NCBI RefSeq assembly: GCF_947498805.1
Contig: NZ_CANMLT010000009.1
Span: forward strand, 1-64,000
Source: an uncultured Tenacibaculum sp.
GTDB lineage: Bacteria; Bacteroidota; Bacteroidia; Flavobacteriales; Flavobacteriaceae
Reading direction: 5' to 3'
DNA length: 64,000 nucleotides
Below the pieces are notes generated by a model. It worked only from the letters and a program-made list of their open reading frames with translations, ran no database searches and was not told the DNA's origin. Every line of letters starts with the position of its first letter. Positions within the stretch are counted from its first letter, which is position 1. The translations under genes and the position numbers were made by a program. This document shows, piece by piece, positions 51,864 through 60,879 of the stretch.

Positions 51864-54800
51864 ATGGAAAACCAAAACAATGCGCAGCAATTAGACGGCG
51901 GTACTTATGAAATCATTCAAGGTAGATTGCAAAAACAAAAGCAAGATCTACAAGAAAGATTGCATAAGCTAAATGAAGACAGAAAACATGTTTTTGGGGC
52001 TATAGAAACCAAATTAATTACTAACGATAGAATCAATACCGAAAACAATTGTATTGCTAGAGATATTGTGTCTTTAGGAAACATTTCTATTTTCGGGTAT
52101 AACGTTCACTTTGGATTAAGAACCGACATTCAATTATCGGATGTGTTTAGTATCTATGAATTTAAAGATCAACATTTCCAAATTCAGTCTTTAGATTTAT
52201 TAAACGATCCTATTTTTATAGACGACTTCACCAACCTTTATAAATATTACCGAAATACCATTTTCTCAAAGTTTGCCATTATTGGAAACTACTTGTACAT
52301 GGTTTTTCAATTGAGCGAAAACAAAAGTGATATCAAAGCTTTTAAATGGCTAATTAATGAAGGTAGTTTACAGTATGTAGACAATCGTAGTGAACATGAA
52401 TATAAGTTTCCTACCCAACATGAGTTTAAATGGCAAGAGGTAACTCGCGACATGCACCGATACGGTACCTACTCTCACGTTTCTATTTTAGATAAAATTT
52501 TTGTAGAAACTATTGGTGGAGATTTAACCATTAAAATTGAAGATAATACAGATGAAGGAAGAGGAATTCTTGCGGAACCTGTTGAACATATAGATCAAAC
52601 CTTAGATGACGGTCAATTTCGTTATGGTAATTTAGGGAACCTTATTACCTTAGAAGTAAAACCGTTTCAAGAACCTGCCCGATACTTTGTATACAATCAT
52701 AAACTTCAAGAAGTTCAAAAAATTGATAGTATTAAAGACACTGCAGTTCAGTTACCAGATGATCATGGTATTATATTCCCGAACGGGTACTACCTTCAAA
52801 CGGGAGAATACAAACTTTTTGAAAACGATGCTAAAGAGGTAAAGTTTCAAGAAAAAATAATCTCTCCAAATGGAGAAGACTTTTTATACGTTTTCTATGC
52901 AACCATTCGCGGTTTGTATATTTTAATGTCGTATAATATTATAGAGCAAGAGGTTAAAACTCCAATTATTTGTAATGGTTTTACGGTATTACAAAATGGA
53001 GAACTTTGTTATTTTAAAACAGAAAACGAACAAACGAAACACCATGTTGTACAAATTTGGCAAACACCGTATTTAAAGGGCGATTTTATACCTTCTCAAC
53101 ATGAAGATAGCTTGTTATATAAAATAGGAAACAAAGACATTGTTCGTGCCATGGCAGAGTGTCACGAATTAATCAACCTATTAAACAAAGAAGATAATTA
53201 CACAGGTTTATACAATGATATTGCTAAAATATCTAAAGATATAAACGACACCTATTATTGGTTACCAGAAAAAGAAACTTCTCAACTTAACCTACCAATT
53301 GCTCAAATTAATGAAGCAGCCAATGCCGCTATTGAAGAGTTTGAGAAAGTTGTTCAGTTAAAAAAACAAGCTGAAAAGGAAACCAAAAGTATCAATACGA
53401 AATCAGAAGAATTATTTGGTAAAATTAAAAGTACTTCTTTTAAATCTATTGATGATTTTGTTGTGCTTTTAAACCAGCTTCGCACCTTACGTGGAGAAGT
53501 AATTAGCTTACATGATATTCGCTATATAAATGCAGACCTTTTAAAAGAATTAGAAGAGCAAGTTGCTGAGCAAAATAACCTTATTTCTAAGCGTTGTGTT
53601 CAATTTCTTTTAAATGATAAAGCTTTAGAACCATATCATAATCGCGTTGCAGAAAAACAAGAGGCTTTACCAAACATTAAAAAGGTAGTCGACGTAAAAT
53701 CTTTAGAAAAAGAAGTGAATCAAATTACATCGGATTTAGAGATGTTAATTGATATTGTTTCCAATTTAGAAATCGAAGATACTTCTCAATCTACTAAGAT
53801 TATTGACAATATTTCTTTGATATTCGCTACACTAAACCAATTAAAATCTGGAATTAAAAACAGTATTAAAAGTTTAGGTAGTAAAGAAGCTAAAGCTGAT
53901 TTTAATGCGCAATTAAAATTAATTGACCAGAGTATTATCAACTATATTGATATAGCGAATACTCCAGAAAAATGCGACGAGTTCTTAACCAAAACAGCCA
54001 TTCAACTTGAAGAATTAGAAGGTAAGTTTGCCGACTTCGAAGAGTTTATTGTTCAAATTATTGAAAAAAGAGAAGAAGTTCATGCGGCTTTTGACAATAG
54101 AAAGAATAGCTTAATTGAAAAAAGGAATAAGAAAACCGTTGCCTTACAAACTGCTTCAGAAAGAATTTTAAAAGGTGTTCGTAAAAAAGCATTGAGCTTT
54201 AATTCTAATGAAGACATCAATGGGTACTTTGCTGCCGACTTAATGATTAACAAAGTAAGAGATATCATTAGTCAGTTAAAAGAACTAGACGATATTGGTA
54301 AAGCAGAAGCCATTGAAACGCAATTAAAGGTTGCCAAAGAAGATGCGCTTAGAAAGTTAAAAGACAAACAAGAATTATATGAAGATGGTGAAAATGTAAT
54401 TAAATTAGGACAACATAAGTTTGGGGTTAACAGACAAATATTAGACCTAACCATTGTTTATAAAAACGAGCAATTATACTATCACCTAACGGGTACAGAT
54501 TTCTACGAAGAAGTTTCCAATGAAGTCTTACTAAATTCAAAAAAATACTGGAACCAAGAGCTCGTTTCTGAAAACGACACAGTATACAGGTCTTCTTATT
54601 TAGCTTTTAAATTATTTAAAAAGTTCAAAGAAGAAGAACTCATCAACCTAACAGAAGAAGACTTATTAGCTTTAATACAAAAAGAAAGCAGTAATTCATA
54701 TGCTGAAGGATATGTAAAAGGAGTTCACGATGTAGATGCCGCTAAAATATTACACTTATTGATACATAAACATCATGAATTAGGTTTACTAACCTATACT

Positions 54801-56726
54801 CCTGACACAAGAGCTTTTGCACAGTATTTCTGGAACTCTTTAACAGAAGAGCAAAAGGTTGTCTATAATAATTCTATCAAAGCTTCTGGTGAAGTTTTAG
54901 CAGTGTTTCCAAACAGTACCGCTTATGATTTTATTATTGACGATTTAACAGCTGCTTTGAATGCATTTTCTAAAGAAACACAACTTTTTTCTACAGAACA
55001 ATCGCAAACAATTGCTAAGTATTTATTCAACGAATTAAGAAGCGACAATACCTTCCATACTAGTAGTGAAGCATTGACTTTAAAGGAAACATTTATAAAA
55101 ACCTTAGACAAGCAAGATGCGCTGCATAAGTTCAAATTAGGAATTCAAAAGTTAGAAGCTTATACAGACAAAATTCAACTAGCAAAACAATGGGTAAGCT
55201 CTTATATCATAGAAAAGACACCTAGTGATGTAGAATACATTCATGAAGTAGTTGTATTATTATTGTTTGAAGATTTATCGGCTTTAAATCCGATTAATGT
55301 ACACCCTAAACAAACCTTACAAGATTTAAAAGGAAATCATGCAACCATTAATGAAAATTCAATTGAGTTCGATTATCATCAATTCATTAAAGATTTAACA
55401 CACTTTAATCAAAATGAAGTACCGAACTTTATTCAATATAAAGAAGCAAAACAACAAGTTACAGAAGAATTAAAAGAAGATTTAAAACTAGAGGAATTTA
55501 AACCTAGAGTACTTTCTTCTTTTGTAAGAAATAAGTTAATTGACCAAGTGTATTTCCCTTTAATTGGTGATAACCTTGCAAAACAATTGGGAACTGTAGG
55601 AGGTAATAAGCGTACCGATCGTATGGGAATGCTATTATTGATTTCGCCTCCAGGATATGGTAAAACTACCTTAATGGAATATATTTCAAATCGATTAGGG
55701 TTGGTATTTATGAAAATCAATGGTCCGGCTATTGGTCATGAGGTCACTTCTGTAGACCCAATGTCTGCGAACAACTCAGCATCTAGAGAAGAATTAAAAA
55801 AGCTAAACTTAGCTTTTGAAATGGGAGACAATGTAATGTTATATCTTGATGATATTCAACATTGTAATCCAGAGTTTTTACAAAAATTCATTTCTCTTTC
55901 CGATGGAACAAGAAAGATTGAAGGTATTTACAACGGAAAATCTAAAACCTATGATTTACGTGGTAAAAAATTCTGTGTAATCATGGCAGGAAACCCGTAC
56001 ACCGAAAGTGGAGATAGATTCCAAATACCAGACATGCTTGCCAATAGGGCCGACATTTACAATTTAGGAGATATTATTGGAGATACAGAACACCTATTCA
56101 AACTAAGTTTGATAGAAAACTCTTTAACTTCAAATCCAGTATTACATCAATTAAGCAGTAAATACTTTGAAGATGTATATGCTTTGATTGATAAAGTTGA
56201 AAACAATACGCAAGAGGTTAACCTAAAAGGAAATCACACCAAACAAGAAGTGCAAGATTATACAGCTGTTCTTGAAAAAGTAATCACGGTTCGAGATACT
56301 ATTTTAAAAGTAAACCAAACCTATATTCAATCAGCCGCAATGGAAGATAATTATAGAACGGAGCCTTCTTTTAAACTACAAGGTTCGTATCGTGACATGA
56401 ATAAATTGGTGGCTAAAGTTGTTCCGATTATGAATCATGATGAATTAGAACGTTTGTTATTATCTCATTATGAAAGTGAATCACAAACCTTAACCTCAGC
56501 TGCCGAAGCAAACCTTTTGAAGTATAAAGAATTAATTAGTTCTTTATCGGAAGAAGAACAGACTAGATGGAACGACATTAAGAAGATTTTTGTGAAAAAC
56601 AATAAACTAAATGGTTTAGGAAACAAAAATGAAATGGCACAAATTCTAAGTCAGATGATGGCTTTTACAGAGAATTTAGAAGGAATAAAATCTGTTTTAC
56701 AGAAAGGACTAGACAACAAAAATTAA
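51864..56726 (+). CDS. Giant AAA+ ATPase with coiled-coil N-terminal region
   Basis: 1620 residues. The first about 480 form a beta-rich region (SIFGYNVHFGLRTDIQ, then repeated strands with propeller-like spacing). A long coiled-coil and helical part lies at about 490-870, then a mixed region to 1200. The single AAA+ module has Walker A SPPGYGKTT (about 1260-1268) and Walker B VMLYLDDIQHC (about 1325-1335). VIMAGNPYTESGDRFQIPDML gives sensor 1 and an arginine-finger-type region. It is MoxR/dynein-like in the ATPase part. Similar proteins are labelled 'DNA repair ATPase' in databases, but no DNA-binding motif was seen. Its place in a PspA-flotillin array suggests remodelling of a membrane complex (inference). 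Confidence 0.87.
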   Translation: MENQNNAQQLDGGTYEIIQGRLQKQKQDLQERLHKLNEDRKHVFGAIETKLITNDRINTENNCIARDIVSLGNISIFGYNVHFGLRTDIQLSDVFSIYEFKDQHFQIQSLDLLNDPIFIDDFTNLYKYYRNTIFSKFAIIGNYLYMVFQLSENKSDIKAFKWLINEGSLQYVDNRSEHEYKFPTQHEFKWQEVTRDMHRYGTYSHVSILDKIFVETIGGDLTIKIEDNTDEGRGILAEPVEHIDQTLDDGQFRYGNLGNLITLEVKPFQEPARYFVYNHKLQEVQKIDSIKDTAVQLPDDHGIIFPNGYYLQTGEYKLFENDAKEVKFQEKIISPNGEDFLYVFYATIRGLYILMSYNIIEQEVKTPIICNGFTVLQNGELCYFKTENEQTKHHVVQIWQTPYLKGDFIPSQHEDSLLYKIGNKDIVRAMAECHELINLLNKEDNYTGLYNDIAKISKDINDTYYWLPEKETSQLNLPIAQINEAANAAIEEFEKVVQLKKQAEKETKSINTKSEELFGKIKSTSFKSIDDFVVLLNQLRTLRGEVISLHDIRYINADLLKELEEQVAEQNNLISKRCVQFLLNDKALEPYHNRVAEKQEALPNIKKVVDVKSLEKEVNQITSDLEMLIDIVSNLEIEDTSQSTKIIDNISLIFATLNQLKSGIKNSIKSLGSKEAKADFNAQLKLIDQSIINYIDIANTPEKCDEFLTKTAIQLEELEGKFADFEEFIVQIIEKREEVHAAFDNRKNSLIEKRNKKTVALQTASERILKGVRKKALSFNSNEDINGYFAADLMINKVRDIISQLKELDDIGKAEAIETQLKVAKEDALRKLKDKQELYEDGENVIKLGQHKFGVNRQILDLTIVYKNEQLYYHLTGTDFYEEVSNEVLLNSKKYWNQELVSENDTVYRSSYLAFKLFKKFKEEELINLTEEDLLALIQKESSNSYAEGYVKGVHDVDAAKILHLLIHKHHELGLLTYTPDTRAFAQYFWNSLTEEQKVVYNNSIKASGEVLAVFPNSTAYDFIIDDLTAALNAFSKETQLFSTEQSQTIAKYLFNELRSDNTFHTSSEALTLKETFIKTLDKQDALHKFKLGIQKLEAYTDKIQLAKQWVSSYIIEKTPSDVEYIHEVVVLLLFEDLSALNPINVHPKQTLQDLKGNHATINENSIEFDYHQFIKDLTHFNQNEVPNFIQYKEAKQQVTEELKEDLKLEEFKPRVLSSFVRNKLIDQVYFPLIGDNLAKQLGTVGGNKRTDRMGMLLLISPPGYGKTTLMEYISNRLGLVFMKINGPAIGHEVTSVDPMSANNSASREELKKLNLAFEMGDNVMLYLDDIQHCNPEFLQKFISLSDGTRKIEGIYNGKSKTYDLRGKKFCVIMAGNPYTESGDRFQIPDMLANRADIYNLGDIIGDTEHLFKLSLIENSLTSNPVLHQLSSKYFEDVYALIDKVENNTQEVNLKGNHTKQEVQDYTAVLEKVITVRDTILKVNQTYIQSAAMEDNYRTEPSFKLQGSYRDMNKLVAKVVPIMNHDELERLLLSHYESESQTLTSAAEANLLKYKELISSLSEEEQTRWNDIKKIFVKNNKLNGLGNKNEMAQILSQMMAFTENLEGIKSVLQKGLDNKN

Positions 56727-56738
56727 CAACCTACTACT

Positions 56739-57293
56739 ATGGGATTTTTTGATTTATTCAAAAACAATAAAAAAGAAGAGGAAAAACATTACGATCCGAT
56801 TGATATCAAAGTAACCGATTTAGAAAATGGTTATTTATTAGACTATGATTTAGAAACATGGACGGTTACCAAAATGTCTGAATACGACTGGGGAGACAGC
56901 CATTTTTCTAGAGAATTTCTGATTGAATCTAAAGGAAAGAAATGTTTTCTTCATATTGAAGAAGATGATGAACTGATCATTTCTCTTTCGGAAGAACTAA
57001 AATATCGAAAACTTGGGCCAACAGTTACCGACTATATTGATACTAATGGTAAACCTCCAAAGCAAATCGTTCATCAAGACATTACTTACTATTTAGATGA
57101 AGAAGCTCCTGGATACTACCGAAATGTAGAAAATGAAAACTGGGAAGAACTGATTTCTTTTTACTACCTAGATGAAGACGAAGAAAAATGTTTAACAATA
57201 GAACAATGGGGAGAAGAAGACTTTGAAGCAAGTATTGGAAAAATACTGAAGTCTTATGAAATCTCAAATATTTTACCATCATACAACGAATAA
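56739..57293 (+). CDS. DUF4178 protein
   Basis: 184 residues. The first 20 (MGFFDLFKNNKKEEEKHYDP) are amphipathic and basic. The DUF4178 domain follows: IDIKVTDLENGYLLDYDLETWTVTKMSEYDW, then SREFLIESKGKKCFLHIEEDDE. The fold is predicted to be beta-rich. This domain is regularly linked with PspA, DUF350 and spermidine synthase genes (compare YjfK). It is 12 bases after the AAA+ gene and is likely co-translated. Confidence 0.82.
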   Translation: MGFFDLFKNNKKEEEKHYDPIDIKVTDLENGYLLDYDLETWTVTKMSEYDWGDSHFSREFLIESKGKKCFLHIEEDDELIISLSEELKYRKLGPTVTDYIDTNGKPPKQIVHQDITYYLDEEAPGYYRNVENENWEELISFYYLDEDEEKCLTIEQWGEEDFEASIGKILKSYEISNILPSYNE

Positions 57294-57300
57294 AACTACC

Positions 57301-58125
57301 ATGCGATATATCAACTATTTTTTGCTACTAACCGTTTGCTTACTTATAAGCTCATGTAGTGCAGAAAGAAAACCAAAATTTGTAAAATCACCAATTGACA
57401 ATATCATTACCAAGTATATTGACAAAAGTGATTATAGTGTCATACTAGCCGATATGGACTATAAAGAAGACACAGATAAGTACTTTCATAAATATCGTAT
57501 TCTTATTGAAGAAAAACAACCAAGCTTATCTATTGAGCAATTAAAAGACAGCTTAGCCGAACCAACAGATATTAAGGTTATTGATACCAATTGGAAGGAA
57601 GTGTCTCCTATTACTTTTGAAGAATACCAAAACGACTTAGGAATGACCATTTTGAGCAAGAAAAATGGTAAACTTGACAAAAACTCTTCTCCTGCAGGTG
57701 TAGACAACTATGTTGGAAATCCGAAATATGGAGAATGGAGAACGCATAGCAATGGAAGTTCTTTTTGGGCTTTTTACGGACGTTATCGTTTGTTTTCTGA
57801 TTTATTCTTTGGTCCAAGATATGGCTACGGATATGGGTATCCTAGAAACGACTGGAATGATTATAATAGAAACTATAGAAACAAGAAGTCATATTATGGA
57901 ACTTCTAGTAAATATGGAACTACATCTTCTACAAACTCAAAAACAAGTTGGGCGAATAAACCAAAAACTTTTAAAGACAAAGTCAATTCAAAAGTAACTC
58001 GAAGTGCTTCTAATTTACGTTCAAGAGGATATACTTCAAGCAAAAGCTATAGTAAAACTAGTCGCAGTGGTTCTCGCTATAGTAGATCTTCTTCTCGTTC
58101 AAGAAGTGGTGGATTTGGTAAATAA
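57301..58125 (+). CDS. Lipoprotein with Tyr/Gly/Ser/Arg-rich tail
   Basis: 274 residues. MRYINYFLLLTVCLLISSC is a lipoprotein signal peptide (lipobox ISSC, Cys19). A helical middle domain (DIKVIDTNWKEVSPITFEEYQNDLGMTILS) leads to WAFYGRYRLFSDLFFGPRYGYGYGYP and a low-complexity tail with about 30 Ser and many Arg and Lys, ending SRSRSGGFGK. The aromatic/Gly part resembles YjfM-like and other disordered envelope proteins. The in-frame ATG at 57256 would remove the signal-peptide character. It should be anchored in the envelope and could bind peptidoglycan or nucleic acid through the cationic tail (inference). Confidence 0.78.
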   Translation: MRYINYFLLLTVCLLISSCSAERKPKFVKSPIDNIITKYIDKSDYSVILADMDYKEDTDKYFHKYRILIEEKQPSLSIEQLKDSLAEPTDIKVIDTNWKEVSPITFEEYQNDLGMTILSKKNGKLDKNSSPAGVDNYVGNPKYGEWRTHSNGSSFWAFYGRYRLFSDLFFGPRYGYGYGYPRNDWNDYNRNYRNKKSYYGTSSKYGTTSSTNSKTSWANKPKTFKDKVNSKVTRSASNLRSRGYTSSKSYSKTSRSGSRYSRSSSRSRSGGFGK

Positions 58126-58151
58126 CAACTAACTAAAAAGAATTATCATAG

Positions 58152-59030
58152 ATGGACAATCTAACTGAATATATAGATTTTAACAGCGTAACCCACTCTT
58201 TGGGTTATATCGTTACAGCTTTCCTTGTTTTTTATATTGGAAAGTTACTTTACAAACTTGTAAACCCAAAGATTAATATTACCAACGAACTTATAGAAAA
58301 GGACAACTTTGCTTTTATCCTTGCCTATGTTGGTTATTTTACTGGACTTGTTATCATTTTAGGTGGTGCTATTATTGGAGAAAGTGCTGGTTTTACCACT
58401 GATATTATGCATATTGGTATTTACAGCATTATAGGGATGCTTTTACTACATATATCGCTATTTGTAAGCAACAAATTAATCTTACCAAAATTCGATATCA
58501 AAAAAGAAATCATTACTGATAAAAACGAAGGAACCGGAATCATTGAAGCTTGTATTTACATAGCCAATGCCCTACTACTTCATGGTGCACTTATTGGTGA
58601 ATCTGAAAGTTTACAAGAAGGACTTTTCACCTTTGTAAGCTATTGGGCTATTGGTAATATTATGCTCGTTGTAGCTGCTAAGATTTTTACACTTTGGATT
58701 CGTTTTGATGTACACGATCATATTGAAAAAGATAATGTAGCGGTAGGAATTAGTTTCGGTGGCGCCATATTAGCCATTGGTATTGTTATTATGAATGCCC
58801 TATTAGATCCGTTTGTTGACTGGACTACAACTATCGTAGATGTAAGTTTGCAAACAGTTTTAGGTATTATATTATTACCTGTTATGCGCTTTATTACCGA
58901 CAAAGTTCTATTACCAGGACGAAGATTAACTGATGAAATTATCAATCAAGAAAAACCAAATATTGGAGCAGGATTAATCGAAGCATTTGCTTATATAGGT
59001 TCTGCAATATTAATTACATGGAGTATTTAA
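58152..59030 (+). CDS. Duplicated DUF350 (YjfL-like) membrane protein
   Basis: 292 residues with about eight hydrophobic helices in two related halves. Both halves carry EKDN-A/F followed by a Gly-rich helix (FILAYVGYFTGLVIILGGAIIG and VGISFGGAILAIGIVIMNAL). Both also have a GxGIIEAxxYI or GAGLIEAFAYI ending. E. coli YjfL has one such unit, so this is a fused or duplicated form. Its function is unknown, though it is regularly near PspA and spermidine synthase genes. The stop overlaps the next gene by 13 bases, so translation is coupled. Confidence 0.87.
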   Translation: MDNLTEYIDFNSVTHSLGYIVTAFLVFYIGKLLYKLVNPKINITNELIEKDNFAFILAYVGYFTGLVIILGGAIIGESAGFTTDIMHIGIYSIIGMLLLHISLFVSNKLILPKFDIKKEIITDKNEGTGIIEACIYIANALLLHGALIGESESLQEGLFTFVSYWAIGNIMLVVAAKIFTLWIRFDVHDHIEKDNVAVGISFGGAILAIGIVIMNALLDPFVDWTTTIVDVSLQTVLGIILLPVMRFITDKVLLPGRRLTDEIINQEKPNIGAGLIEAFAYIGSAILITWSI

Positions 59031-60580
59031 AAAACAATTCATTTATATTAAAATCGGCAATTTTTGCAACTGGTTTTGCAGGAATTGTTGCTGAATATGT
59101 TCTTTCTACGCTCGCTACTTATTTTATTGGAAACTCTGTTTTTCAATGGACTATGATTGTTTCCTTAATGCTGTTTTGCATGGGATTAGGTAGTAGATTG
59201 AGTAAATACTTCAATAAGAACCTAATCAGAAACTTTCTATTGTTAGAATTAGCGCTATCGTTAATCGTAGCCTTTTCTTCTGTATTGGTTTATACCTTAG
59301 CAGCTGTTTCTTCATACTATGAGGTAGTTATTTACTTTTTGAGTATGCTCGTAGGACTGCTTATTGGTTTAGAAATTCCTTTAGTAGTTAGAATTAACAA
59401 AGAATATGAGGATTTAAAAACCAACATCTCCTCTATTCTAGAAAAAGATTATTACGGAAGTTTACTTGGAGGGGTTTTCTTTGCTTTTATTGGATTACCT
59501 ATACTTGGACTTACCTACACTCCTTTTATTCTAGGTTTGATTAACTTTTTTGTAGCTTGCATTGTCTTTTATCGATTTAAAGGAAAAATGCTTCAAAGTC
59601 AATTAAAACCAATGCTTGGAATGATAAGTGTGGTTTTGGTAGTACTTGCTTTAGGCGTAAGCTTTACTGATTCAATTATTACTTGGGGAGAACAAAAAAA
59701 ATACCAAGACAAAGTAGTTTTTGCAACACAAAGTAAATATCAAAAAATTGTTTTAACAGAATGGAAAGATGAACATTGGTTGTACCTCAATGGAAATTTA
59801 CAATTTTGTTCCATTGACGAAGAAATGTACCACGAACCTTTGGTACATCCAATTATGCAATTGCATCCGAATCCTCAAAAAATTTTAATTCTTGGAGGTG
59901 GTGATGGATGTGCTGTTAGAGAGCTTCTTAAATATCCTTCTGTTGACAATATTGATATGGTCGATTTAGATCCGAATATGACTGATTTAGGAAAAAACAA
60001 TCCTATTCTAATCGATATTAATGAAGGTTCTATGAGCAGTAATAAACTCAACATTTATAACAAAGATGCCTATGTTCATTTAGAACAAGACAACACATCT
60101 TTTTATGATGTCATCATTATTGACCTGCCAGACCCACGTAGTGTAGAGCTTGGAAGACTATATTCTCATGAGTTTTATAGCTTATGTAAACGTAAATTAC
60201 GTCCTAATGGATTAATTATTACACAATCTGGAAGTCCATATTTTGCAACCAAAGCATTTCATTGTATTGATGCCACTTTGCAATCAGCAGGTTTTACTAC
60301 AGTCCCCATGCACAACCAGGTTATTTCCATGGGAGAATGGGGATGGATTATTGGAACTAAAAACAATCAAATTACCCGAGAAGAATTTAAACAAAAATTG
60401 CAACAGCTAAAGTTCTCTTCCATTCCAACAAAGTGGATTAATAACGAAGCTATGATGTTAATCACCTCTTTTGGGAAGAAAGATTTTTTCAATATTGATG
60501 CTAACGAAATAGAAATTAACAAAATTCAAAACCCTGTATTATATCAATACTATTTAAAGGGTAATTGGGATTTATACTAA
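59018..60580 (+). CDS. speE: Membrane-bound spermidine synthase (polyamine aminopropyltransferase)
   Basis: 520 residues. The first 225 carry about seven hydrophobic helices, and a cytoplasmic spermidine synthase domain follows. This shows YQKIVL, YLNGNLQFCSIDEEMYHEPLVHP, the SAM-site GGGDG (about residue 293) and IIDLPDPR, whose Asp residues are the catalytic and substrate contacts of the family. It should move an aminopropyl group from decarboxylated AdoMet to putrescine or another amine. The gene directly downstream is an AdoMet decarboxylase, so the module can make its own donor. The membrane part may place polyamines at the membrane (inference). Confidence 0.92.
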   Translation: MEYLKNNSFILKSAIFATGFAGIVAEYVLSTLATYFIGNSVFQWTMIVSLMLFCMGLGSRLSKYFNKNLIRNFLLLELALSLIVAFSSVLVYTLAAVSSYYEVVIYFLSMLVGLLIGLEIPLVVRINKEYEDLKTNISSILEKDYYGSLLGGVFFAFIGLPILGLTYTPFILGLINFFVACIVFYRFKGKMLQSQLKPMLGMISVVLVVLALGVSFTDSIITWGEQKKYQDKVVFATQSKYQKIVLTEWKDEHWLYLNGNLQFCSIDEEMYHEPLVHPIMQLHPNPQKILILGGGDGCAVRELLKYPSVDNIDMVDLDPNMTDLGKNNPILIDINEGSMSSNKLNIYNKDAYVHLEQDNTSFYDVIIIDLPDPRSVELGRLYSHEFYSLCKRKLRPNGLIITQSGSPYFATKAFHCIDATLQSAGFTTVPMHNQVISMGEWGWIIGTKNNQITREEFKQKLQQLKFSSIPTKWINNEAMMLITSFGKKDFFNIDANEIEINKIQNPVLYQYYLKGNWDLY

Positions 60581-60586
60581 CAAGAA

Positions 60587-60877
60587 ATGAATACCACATA
60601 TAAACATATAAAAGCACAAATTTTTAACCTTCAAGAATGGGTTTCTGAAACCAATCCTGACGTTTTAAAAATTAAATTTGAAGCTTTATTAAAACAAAGT
60701 AAGTTTACCATACTAGCGTTTAACGAACACTATTTTGAGCAGCAAGGATACACTTGTTTTTGGTTATTGGGTGAAAGTCATTTAGCCATACACACTTTTC
60801 CTGAAAGCAATAAAACCTATATAGAGTTAAGCAGCTGCAATCAAGAAAAATTAGATTCATTTAAAAGCTTGATGTAA
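60587..60877 (+). CDS. speD: Minimal S-adenosylmethionine decarboxylase
   Basis: 96 residues, shorter than the usual 115-125 of the SpeH type. The core GESHLAIHTFPE holds the Glu-Ser-His self-cleavage site that produces the pyruvoyl group, and the Cys of IELSSCN matches the conserved catalytic Cys. The enzyme makes decarboxylated AdoMet, the donor for the spermidine synthase 6 bases upstream. The N-terminal part is short, so the dimer interface may be unusual. Confidence 0.85.
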   Translation: MNTTYKHIKAQIFNLQEWVSETNPDVLKIKFEALLKQSKFTILAFNEHYFEQQGYTCFWLLGESHLAIHTFPESNKTYIELSSCNQEKLDSFKSLM

Positions 60878-60879
60878 AC

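Noticed and set aside
51682..51894. 70-codon frame across the intergenic repeat
   Set aside because: It spans the palindromic repeat and leader hairpin and overlaps the AAA+ start; both strands give similar frames because of the repeat.
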